Translations under genes and position numbers: made by a program
In this document: one piece after another, positions 24,401 to 33,175 of the stretch
How the letters are laid out: every line of letters starts with the position of its first letter
Numbering within the stretch: the stretch's first letter is position 1
DNA from: Owenia fusiformis
Taxonomy: Eukaryota; Annelida; Polychaeta; Sabellida; Oweniidae
Length of the DNA: 64,000 bases
Direction: 5' to 3'
Assembly: GCA_903813345.2 (NCBI GenBank)
Contig: CAIIXF020000008.1
Location: 33,938,867 to 34,002,866 of the forward strand
The notes under the pieces: model-generated
Told to the model about the DNA's origin: nothing
Seen by the model: the letters and a program-made list of their open reading frames with translations, nothing else
Database searches by the model: none

Positions 24401-25262
24401 AAAGAAGCATAGGTGGCAACATTTGAAATCAATTGTTTGTTTTTAAAGGTTTTGCCTATAGAATATACCAATGACTTATCTAAAGGCACTCAAGGCAATG
24501 TTTGAAATCAAATAAAGAAGCATAAGTGGCAACATTTGAAATCAATTGTTTGTTTTTAAAGGTTTTGCCTATAGAATATACCAATGACTTATCTAAAGGC
24601 ACTTAAGGCAATGTTTGAAATCAAATAAAGAAGCATAAGTGGCAACATTTGAAATCAATTGTTTGTTTTTAAGGGTTTTGCCTATAGAATATACCAATGA
24701 CTTATCTAAAGGCACTCAAGGCAACGTTTGAAATTAAATAAAGAAGCATAAGTGGCAACATTTGAAATCAATTGTATTTTTAAAGGTTTTGTCTTTAGAA
24801 TATACCAATGATTTATCTAAAGGCACACAAGGTAACATTTGAAATCAAGTTATAATTGGTAATATTTGAAATCAATTGTTTGTTTTTAAAGGTTTTGTCT
24901 ATAGAATTCACCAATGACTTATCTAGAATTCACCAATGACTTATCTAAAGGCACACAAGGCAACGTTTGAAATCAAATTATAATTGGCAATATTTGAAAT
25001 CAATTGTTTTTTTAAAGGTTTTGCCTACAGAATGCACCAATGACTTATCTTAAGGCTAACAAGGCAACGTTTGAAATCAAATTATAATTGGCAATATTTG
25101 AAATCAATTGTTTGTTTTTAAAGGTTTTGTCTATAGAATTCACCAATGACTTATCTAAAGGCACACAAGGCAACGTTTGAAATCAAATTATAATTGGCAA
25201 TATTTGAAATCAATTGTTTGTTTTTAAAGGTTTAACGATAGAATGCACCAATGACTTAAAGG
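24401..25262 (+). repeat. 113-bp tandem array, ~8 units
   Basis: Units carry TGGCAACATTTGAAATCAAT, TGTTTGTTTTTAAAGGTTTT, ATACCAATGACTTATCTAAA and AGGCAATGTTTGAAATCAA. AAAGAAGCAT recurs at 24,401, 24,514, 24,627 and 24,740 (period 113). Later units have TATAATTGGCAATA in place of AAAGAAGCATAAGTGGCAA and one includes a short internal duplication. The array starts about 40 bp past the mariner right end. Confidence 0.9.
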
Positions 25263-25295
25263 TTTTCAGTAGTCAAATATTCTCTGACAGAGATA

Positions 25296-25461
25296 TACAC
25301 TCCCCTCCACCAAAAGTTTGGCAGTCCTAACTTCCCCATTTGATTACATGTTTAAAGAATCACACAAAATCTTGTCAAGGTGTACAAAATAAACATTATT
25401 AGTAGAATTTAAATCCTAGACAATATTTAAATTCTTCAGATGATTTTGTACTTTTTCATTG
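25296..25461 (+). mobile_element. Solo Tc1/mariner-like terminus
   Basis: TACACTCCCCTCC at 25,296 followed by CAAAAGTTTGGCAGTCC matches the end at 15,142 and the TIR of 45,533-45,824. The far end is not found; the element at 25,462 may have landed in it. Confidence 0.4.
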
Positions 25462-26944
25462 TTAAGGTACTGGTGGAACAAACATTTTTGAAAAATTGCT
25501 TTACCTGCATATGCTATGCTATTTTCTGGTACAAAATAAAGTATGAAGGCATCTTTGTATTTCCTTGCTTTTTTCAGGAAAGCATCATTTCATTGTCTTC
25601 TTTTAGTAAACCTGGTAAGAAGTCAATGGTAACTCCAGAAAATGCTGATATTTCAAGAAAATGGCTGCCTTTCCAATTTTTCAAATTTCTTCTCCAAGTT
25701 TCTCAACAATACTGGATTGCCATTGACCCCTTACCAGATAGATTACAAGAACACAAATGTGTACAAAATGTCCCCACCTATGGGTGATCCCGTCAAATGG
25801 TTATCCTAAAATGAGTAGACAAGACTTTACCGACACAATTTGAGGACGGAATATCAAAAATGGCCACCTTAAAATTTACCCAGAATGCCAAAAAAGTTCT
25901 AGATTTGCATACTAAGAACCACCCCTAAATATTTAAAATTCTACCAAATGGTTCACCTAAAAACGCGTAGACAAGACTTTACAGACAAGATTTTAGGACA
26001 GAAAATCCAAAATGGCTGCCTTGACATTTACCAAGAATGCCAAAAAACTAATCAGATCTAGATTTTCATACTAAGAATCATCCCTGAAAATTTGAAATTG
26101 ATCTACCACACGGTTTACCTAAAAATGCGTAGACAAGACTTTACGGGCAAGATTTTAAGATGGAAAATCCAAAATGGCTGCCTTGACATTTATCCAGAAT
26201 GCCAAAAAACTAATCAGATCTAGATTTTCATACTAAAAATCATCCCTGAAAATTTGAAATTGATCTACCAAACAGTTCACCTGGAAATGCGTAGTTACTT
26301 TACAGACAAGATTTCAGGACGGAAAATCCAAAATGGCCGACAATAAAAAAGTGATTATGAGTTTTTGCTGATTTCTTTTTACAAAATTATCACATATAAC
26401 TACTGTTAACAATAACATAGGTTTTTACAACAAAGTACAGCTGAAATTATTTATAAAGCTACAAAATAGTTAAAGTATGAAAACTGAAAAACACCATTCA
26501 ATATGATACAAAGTATTATCACGCGCTAACTTTTCTTAAAACATTCAAATGGCTGACATAACTGAGCTAACAGATCCAAAACCTAATCAGATCTAGAATG
26601 AAGTGAGCTGAACAAGATGTTAAAGTTTTGACTTCAAAATGGCCATCCACATCCACATCCACATCTAGATGCACTCATAAGTTATCCCTGAAAATTTGAA
26701 GGTGATATCTGTAGCGGTTGTGGAGAAAACTGCCGGACGTACGGACATACGGACAGACAGACAGACCCGCCTAGGCCGACAATATGGCCCCACACTATGT
26801 GGTGGGGACATAAAAAGAAGACAAATACTTTCCTGAAAAAGTAAGGAAAACACACATGCCTTCACACTTTATTTTGTTCCAGAAAATAACATGTGCAGGA
26901 ATAGCAATTTTTTCAAAAATATTTTCGTTCCACCAGTGCCTTAA
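25462..26944. mobile_element. TTAA-flanked element with ~125-bp inverted ends and internal array
   Basis: The left end reads TTAAGGTACTGGTGGAAC and the right end GTTCCACCAGTGCCTTAA. Inverted similarity extends to about 25,590 on the left and back to about 26,823 on the right, including ACAAAATAAAGT and GAAGGCAT blocks. TTAA at both termini is the target preference of piggyBac-type (and Kolobok-type) transposons. The interior has a ~162-bp tandem unit (GCGTAGACAAGACTTTA near 25,965 and 26,127; GCGTAG near 26,289; diverged first copy near 25,813). No transposase is seen. Confidence 0.8.
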
Positions 26945-26998
26945 ATGCCAATTAAGAATCGATAACCATTTCATGTCAGGTATCTCAGTTCACCCTAC

Positions 26999-27140
26999 CT
27001 TTCCTGTTCTTCTATAACTGTATTGAAGTCTGAGGATTCCAGCTTCATGGCGGCTTTATGCGTTATGGGCTGTTGAATCTTTGGAACAACTCCCCCATAC
27101 TGACACCAGCCATACGGTATACATGTTAGCTTATTTTTAC
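26999..27140 (-). CDS. Isolated internal coding exon, gene unknown
   Basis: On the minus strand an acceptor (TTATTGTTTTAG|GT) and a donor (GAAAG|GTAGGG) bound 142 bases that are open in the phase-consistent frame. The 46 complete codons read through CIPYGWCQYGGVVPK, QQPITHKAAMKLESS and DFNTVIEEQE, an ordinary globular composition unlike the surrounding AT-rich DNA. It enters in phase 1 and leaves in phase 2, so it must be an internal exon. I recognise no domain and could not find partner exons. The acceptor lies at the start of a minisatellite that duplicates it (27,120-27,435). A pseudo-exon in an intron of a neighbouring gene cannot be ruled out. Confidence 0.5.
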
Positions 27141-27435
27141 CTAAAACAATAAAGAAAACATTAAATAAGCTTATTCTTACCTACTTTAATAACTTTAATA
27201 ATTAATACATGTTATATTAAGGAATACACGTAAGCTTATTTTTACATATTAACAGTAGGAATATATGTAAAATTACTTTTACATATTAACAATGGGAATA
27301 CATGTAAAATTACTTTTACATTTGAACAATAGGAATACATGTAAAATTACTTTTACATATTAACAATAGGAATATATGTAAAATTACTTTTACCTAAAAC
27401 AATAAGAATTACACTTATTTTTATTTACAACAATA
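27120..27435. repeat. ~37-bp minisatellite containing a splice acceptor
   Basis: Units carry ATATGTAAAATTACTTTTAC and TATTAACAATAGGAAT; about 5-7 diverged copies. The unit next to the exon includes ATTTTTACCTAAAACAATAA, which on the minus strand is the acceptor of the exon above, and TTTTACCTAAAACAATAAGAA recurs near 27,386-27,406. Confidence 0.75.
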
Positions 27436-28135
27436 AGGAATACATTACAATGAAAACAGGACCCAAATACAAATAGTGATAAACAGATATTTGAATGATG
27501 AGCACGTGACGACTTCTAAGAAACTGAAATTGGTCTACGGAGGCGATGAGCGTGTCAGTCATGATGAACTCAAGGCAATGTCCAGTAATGTACGTGACAT
27601 GTATATTAAAAGAACGGAGAAAAACTGAAATCCACATAAGAATGGTGGGAGTAGTGATCGGTTGCCGAGGATTTGATGTAACGATTTACCTAATTAGTAA
27701 ATAGGTTTAAGCAAAGATATTTTACTGATATGTATGTATATAGTTTTACCAAGATGAGCCTGTAATACACCTATGTATTTATATTTACAATGAGATTTGG
27801 TTTGATAAATGATAGGTGGACAATATCATATTGTAGCTAAAGGGTAATAGGTAAAGTGTAGGTTAACTGACGGCGTCAACGCGGTAGCCTGGCGTCCGTC
27901 AACAGCAAATATTAGGTGGAGAACTTGTTTTTCTTATTGTATGTAACAGATAGTAGTAACTTGACGGCGTCAACGCGGTAGCCTGACGTCCGTCAACATC
28001 AGGGATTGGTTGTAAATAAACATTTTAATTGTTTTTATTATTGTATGTGTCTTTTATATGTATTGTAATAATTAATTATTATTATCTCCAAAAATGGAGG
28101 CGAAATAAATATAATAATAATAATACACATTAGCT
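27436..28135 (+). mobile_element. Probable LINE or SINE 3' region with hairpin and AAT tail
   Basis: A 35-bp segment starting GACGGCGTCAACGCGGTAGC occurs twice (about 27,869 and 27,963). Near 28,085-28,105 a small hairpin TCTCCAAAAATGGAGG is followed by CGAAATAAATATAATAATAA, the hairpin-plus-microsatellite tail common at the 3' ends of CR1/L2-type LINEs and their SINE partners. An open segment around 27,505-27,626 (LVYGGDERVSHDELKAMSS) might be the end of its ORF2, but I cannot confirm this. Confidence 0.4.
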
Positions 28136-28189
28136 TATTTTTAAAACGAAGAACATGTAAACCATTAATACGTGACTATTTCAGTGAAA

Positions 28190-28365
28190 ATTCAAGGCCC
28201 ATTTTTTGATAATTTGGCCTAAAATTGAAAATAAAGCCTATAAATGCCAAGTAATACCCAAAAAGGCAAACTAATTAAGGCCCTACAAAACTGTTAGGCC
28301 CAAAAAAATATTTCTGGGACCATCCTAGGGGGGTCCGGGCCCTTCCTTGGATCCGCCAGTGATAT
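28190..28365 (-). mobile_element. Truncated element ending in GGATCCGCCAGTG
   Basis: The right end reads GGGGGTCCGGGCCC, then TTGGATCCGCCAGTGAT; the complement CACTGGCGGATCCAAGG is a terminus type widespread among hAT-like MITEs. A matching left end is not found. Confidence 0.4.
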
Positions 28366-28903
28366 ATACCTCTTAAGGTCAGACTGCACTTTCTACCATT
28401 TTGATGACCATGTGCTTTTTTCAGATGAACATAACTCGTTCAAAACACGGCCTAAACCTTTAAATTTTGCATAAAATGTGCTTTAAGGTACCCAGATTAT
28501 TAATTGAGTGTTAATTCTTCTTTATAGTGTATAAATAACTAGAAAATTTAGCAGTCTTCTTTTCAAAATTGCAAAATTCTCATTATGCAGATCTACCTAA
28601 TGTGTCAACTTAAAGCCAATAATGTTTCATACAAGTTTCACCGTACTTATCTTGTAAGAGGCACTGTTACTATGACCTAGCCAGTTACGCTGTTTACAAT
28701 TCATGACAAAAATGAATAAAAATAAAAATCATGTGATTCAATGTGAGATCAAAGGCTACTTTCTTCGTTATTCATCGCATCATGTGAAGTACTTCTAATT
28801 CAAACTCTTTTCAAAATTATTTAAAGATTTGTACAATGTAAAAATGACTCAATAAAGAGTGTTGTACGACAGTTTAACTGAATTCAAAACTGCTCCAGTC
28901 AAA

Positions 28904-31895
28904 ATGAGCGCGACAACATTAGTGTTTTCCGGCCTTCTCTATGTCACAGTAATCCAAGGACAAATCCGTAAGTTTTCTACATAACTTTAATTAAGATTGA
29001 TATCTTCTACACACTAACTGGGTTCAATGTTATAAGGTATGGTAATACAAGGTCATGATTTTTAAAACTTTTCAAATAAACTCACAATTACATTTTTAAT
29101 GGTGCTGAAAATTTAAGCAAGATTCCTTAAAATTTGACAAAATGGGAGACTTAGTGTCATTACTTTAGTCATGGGCTTTCAAGCCCATGCTTTAGTGAAC
29201 ACCCTGTATATGTACATGTAATACATATGGAATGGTATTTGGAAGAAATTTATAAAATGATCCTTGTCTACACAGGGAGATATGCTGACTACTCAAGTAG
29301 TATAAAATTAGTACTAAATTAGCACTCTGGCAAAAGTGCACTCATGAGCACTCATGTCACGTGTGCTAATTTAGTACTAATTCATGATATGAGTACTCAT
29401 TTAGTGCTGAAAATCACTTTGATTAGTACCATTTTATCCCTCATTATATGAGTACTCATTTAGCACTAAAACATGCGATAAATCAGTACTCATGTCATAA
29501 GTGCTCATTTAGTACTAATATTTACTGAAATGAACACTCAGCGTTAAAATGCCATGAGTACTATTTTAGTACTCGGCATATCTCCCTACATGTAAATCAT
29601 AAAATTAGCCCAATACCTTAAAGTCATGTAAAATAGCATTCTTAAGTATGATAAAAAAAGTTGTTTTCTTTGGATTTTTTTAGTTGATTTCATCAAAGTG
29701 AACCAAAATGATAAGATTTCTCCAAATTGTTCACAACCAGTTGGGTTCCTTGGAGGTAGCCTCTTTCACACTGTGGAGCAGTGCTTCAGTTTGGCAAGCA
29801 CAGTGAATGCCAATGTGGTATACATTTTGCACTTAAAAGAGGGAGACCATTGTAAAATCTACAAGTGTGAATTGAACAACATTGAAAAAGATTGGAACTA
29901 TAGTTGGACAAAAGAACCAACGAAGGATGCAGGAGTCACATATGCCCTTCCACATGAGTACAACAAAAGGTGTCATAATTCCTACTTTGTAAGAAAGATG
30001 GACATTAGGAGCAAAACATTTTCTGGCTGTTATCTCTTATCCAGATACCAAAACATAAAACATCTCAGGGAATGTGAGGCAATGGCTTGTAATGATAAAG
30101 CAAATACTTTCAATTTTTACAATGATTCTGAAATCATTTGTGAAACAATGCATTGTGAGTGGAATACAACTCTAAATGATTATGATTTAAAATTGAAACC
30201 CATGCTCAATAATAGAACTGCTAGCATATATAGGCTATCCCATGTTTCAAAACCATGCAATACGTTGTCTTGGAATGACTCCGTAGAACTCCCATTCAGA
30301 GAGCCTAACTGTTGGCCAAGCTTCTCAGTTGAATCCTTTCAGGAAAAAGACGAAAATCTTCAAAACTTTTGCAGCTTTGGAGCTAACACTTTTCAAAATC
30401 AAATTGCAGCAGTTTCACGTGTTACTGGATATAGGTGCCCGAGTAATGAAGAAGGCACAGATTGGAAATATTCACCTATTAGATATGACACTTATAAGTT
30501 TCCATCAACAAAGTGGATAACAGTTCCGTATCCAGGCACCCCAAACTGTAATTCCTCCTACATATATAAAATGGTTAGTCATAAGGACCAAAATCAAATG
30601 GCCAACTGTAGTCCTTCTAAAACAATTCAACAAGCGAGGGATTTGAGACAATGCATGATATATGCTTGTGAATTAGGTTTCAATGTGATTAACTACGACA
30701 GTTCAACAAAATCAGGTCTCAAATGTCACCTGCTAGAGTGCCATAAACATCACAGCGAAAACTATGACTTTGAGTATGTCACAGTAAAGCAAGACGAGAA
30801 GAGACACAAGATTCAGGTTTATGCGCTTCAATATGAAACAAATCAGAAACCCAAAATAGGCAGTACATTGGAACCTCCCAAGAGTGCACCATCCGAGACT
30901 CCAGCACAATGCAAAAAATATGATCCATTGGTTACATTTCTTAAAATATATTCCCCCATGTCTCTGGTGGCCATTGTTCTGCTTATCCTTGTCATTGTAT
31001 ATCTATGGAACCCCTGCCCAGATGCAAAATTGAGAAACTGGTTACGAAGAATAACTAAAGGAAGCCATGACGTGGAATTACAAGATGGAGCAACAAAAAC
31101 ATCTGGGCAAGAAGAGCTGAATTCCCCAATTGGACACAACCAAAGTGATGACCAACATGATGCACCAAAGAATCAGACTGATTTATCTAAAGATCCCTGT
31201 GACTCCAACAAACAGGTATGTAGAGAAGCATTTTTACACATAGAATTCACTTTATTACAACCTTTTTTGGGGTTGCCGAATTGGTCGAGCGGTCTAGAGC
31301 GCTGGTGTCATAACCATGACGTTGTGATTTTGAGATGCATAAGCTCCTTGTGTTTATTCATTTATATACTTGTTTCAAATATGATATAGTGAAATTTTAT
31401 GAGACCTAAAATTAGGATGAAAACATGTATGGCATAGCACCTAAAGCAATACTCCTCCATGATACGCTATCTTTAGGTTGTGCCATTGGTCCCTATTAAG
31501 AAGTTTGGCCATTCATAAAGTACTTATTAAATAATGGATGAGAAAATCGGATGCATGCTCATGGAAAAGTGAAAATTTGTTACTAAATTTCGTGATGTTG
31601 AAATGCTGAAAATTGCCACTTGCCTTCCAACTAATGATGATAAATATACCATTGTTAGCTTGGAAGTCCCTTTTTAAAGTATGATGTGTTTTAGAGTACT
31701 TGAGCAATTCTGATATTCTATTAATTACAGAATGGCGCTAAAAATGATACTGGTGGAGCACAAACAAGAACCTCTAAAGATGGAGTCGCCTATCAGAGAG
31801 TACCCTCCAAAGAAGATAAAGATAATAAAGTAAATGAGACCTCTCAAGCCGAGAAGACAGTAATACAGATTTCGAAAGAAACTAAAGCAGAATGA
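28904..31895 (+). CDS. Type I membrane protein with six-cysteine modules (complete, 3 exons)
   Basis: Coding exons are 28,904-28,967, 29,684-31,215 and 31,731-31,895, joined by GT-AG introns in phase 1 and phase 0; together they encode 586 residues. Residues 1-19 are a signal peptide (hydrophobic, then VIQGQ). The ectodomain (about 20-440) is built of related modules: two clear ones have six cysteines with a C-x3-C pair, an aromatic/Asn-rich strand and a second C-x3-C pair (ECEAMAC and CETMHC; QCMIYAC and CHLLEC); an N-terminal one and a middle one are degenerate. This recalls PAN/apple or MANSC modules, but I cannot assign it firmly. Many N-x-S/T sites are present. A membrane helix lies at about 442-463 (VAIVLLILVIVYLW), followed by a 123-residue tail with a YQRV endocytic-type motif. 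It converges on the minus-strand bHLH gene, stops 54 bp apart. A retained second intron would give a different C-terminus. Likely a cell-surface receptor or adhesion protein (inference). Confidence 0.85.
29274..29587. mobile_element. MITE in intron 1, AGGGAGATATGC ends
   Basis: Left AGGGAGATATGCTGA and right CGGCATATCTCCCT are inverted ends. The interior repeats the motif GAGTACTCATTTAG in both orientations several times, so the element can form multiple hairpins. It lies wholly in intron 1 of the membrane-protein gene. Confidence 0.8.
31262..31335 (+). mobile_element. tRNA-like SINE head in intron 2
   Basis: GGTTGCCGAATTGGTCGAGC followed by GGTCTAGAGCGCTGG matches a tRNA D-arm with a good A box (TGGTCGAGCGG). 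No proper B box or acceptor stem is present, so this is not a functional tRNA; it is probably a truncated tRNA-derived SINE. A second such head is at 33,358. Confidence 0.5.
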
Positions 31896-31949
31896 CAGGA
31901 CGTCATGAGATATTTATGAACTGAATGAGATGATAATGCTATATGGTTA

Positions 31950-32789
31950 CTAACCTATAGTGTACACTCTTGGGGACCAATGTGGTTTCACCAAGTTATC
32001 ACTCCCTGATGATGTTGGCGACATGTTTGATATTGTGCTCAATGGGGATCGGAGTGGCGATTTCTTATCACTTGGTCTCGCTTTAACAGGTGTAAATTTC
32101 CTAACTCGTATAAACGATTTCTTAACTGGAATCTGCACACGCTTGTTTGGTGACTTATAATCCTTAGACATTGTTGGAGGTGATTTTGCTTGGGGTGATT
32201 TCATGTGTGATTTAATAACTGTCTGCCCTGTTGATTTTTTCACTTGTTTCCATCCATTTTGAGATGTTGATGTCAAGGGAGATTTCATGGGGGATATCTG
32301 AACTGAAGTCGGAGATCTCATAGGAATCGATTGCTTCCGTCTGCTAGCTCCATGTGGCGAAATGGCGCCCCCTATAGTTGAACATTTTGCTGGTACTATT
32401 TGATCCTTATTTTGTGTACACACGGTATGTGCTGTTGACAATGATTTTCCGACTTCATTGTTGTTAATTTTGGTAACTGATGCTTGCTCAGACCTGTTTT
32501 GTTGATCTTTCAGGTTGCTTGCTTGACATTCCAGTTTGTTTTGTTGAATTTCAAAGTTATTTTGTTTACCTTCAGTGTTATTTTCTTGGCAATCTAGTTC
32601 ATTATGTGGACTCTCCACTTTGCTTTGTTGACTACCTGGCTTGCTTTGTTGAATATCCAACTTGTTTTGTTGAACATTTGCCTTGTTTTGTTGAGCATCT
32701 ATTGCTTTAAATAGCTTACTCATAGATTCTGGGCTTAGAGTGGTATCCTGCTTCTTCTGGGGTGGGTTCACTTCATGAGAATAACAGTC
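31950..32789 (-). CDS. Large terminal exon: Gln/Asn heptad repeats plus basic SP-rich tail
   Basis: An acceptor (TTTATTTCAG|GAC) opens a frame of 279 codons to a stop at 31,950. It begins DCYSHEVNPPQKK, then about ten 7-residue repeats of the type xxQQNKL (for example NVQQNKL, DIQQSKP, EIQQNKL) at roughly residues 32-103, then a Ser/Thr region and a basic tail full of SP/TP sites (SPMKSP, SPPTMSKDYKSP, SPLRSP) typical of proline-directed phosphorylation. It enters in phase 0. The likeliest upstream partner is the exon at 33,191-33,312 using a weak donor (ATGG|GTTCGT), which would make it the C-terminus of the bHLH protein; alternatively it belongs to a separate minus-strand gene. No domain is recognised. 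Confidence 0.6.
   Translation of the reverse strand, partial: DCYSHEVNPPQKKQDTTLSPESMSKLFKAIDAQQNKANVQQNKLDIQQSKPGSQQSKVESPHNELDCQENNTEGKQNNFEIQQNKLECQASNLKDQQNRSEQASVTKINNNEVGKSLSTAHTVCTQNKDQIVPAKCSTIGGAISPHGASRRKQSIPMRSPTSVQISPMKSPLTSTSQNGWKQVKKSTGQTVIKSHMKSPQAKSPPTMSKDYKSPNKRVQIPVKKSFIRVRKFTPVKARPSDKKSPLRSPLSTISNMSPTSSGSDNLVKPHWSPRVYTIG
32510..32710 (-). repeat. Coding 21-bp minisatellite (heptad repeat)
   Basis: On the plus strand TTGTTTTGTTGAA and variants recur every 21 bases, which on the minus strand encodes the QQNK heptads of the terminal exon. The period equals three times seven, so copy-number changes keep the frame. Confidence 0.8.
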
Positions 32790-33124
32790 CTGAAATAAAC
32801 AAATATCAATAGACTTGGGCTACATAAGAGAGAAGAGGGGTGGAGTAAAGGCTCATATTAAATGTATTGGTTTTATGCTCAATTGCTACCAATGAATTCA
32901 CTTTGGTTGAAGGGAATCTCGGTAATTTTGCTGTGTGATTACAATGGGTGACACTAAAATATCATCAAAAAGCGGTTTAGATTACTTTTATTAGATGTAT
33001 TTTATATTGAATTAATGTTTGTTGTGTTTTGGTTGAAGCGAATCTCGTTGCCTAGAACAGAACCCTATTTTGGTAACAACATGGTCGCGAGTCAAATGAT
33101 TTGTGATAAGTAAACGCTTAATTG

Positions 33125-33130
33125 AATAAA
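33125..33130 (+). terminator. Candidate poly(A) signal for the membrane-protein gene
   Basis: AATAAA is the first canonical plus-strand hexamer I see downstream of the stop at 31,895. If used, the plus transcript would run about 1.2 kb antisense through the large terminal exon of the minus-strand gene. An ATTAAA variant lies earlier, near 32,854. Confidence 0.3.
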
Positions 33131-33175
33131 ATAAAAAAAATGTATTCATTTGTGTTTCATTAGATCTTAAAAGGC

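Noticed and set aside
24401-25262. CRISPR-like regularly repeated array
   Set aside because: Units are contiguous 113-bp tandem copies without unique spacers, in a eukaryotic genome.
25440-25787. 115-codon plus-strand frame
   Set aside because: It covers the left inverted end of the TTAA element, and the mirrored end yields no matching gene.
31262-31335. Possible tRNA gene
   Set aside because: The A box is good, but there is no B box, anticodon stem or acceptor stem; better explained as a SINE head.
32480-32710. Plus-strand Cys/Phe-rich repetitive open frame
   Set aside because: Antisense of the QQNK heptad array in the minus-strand exon.
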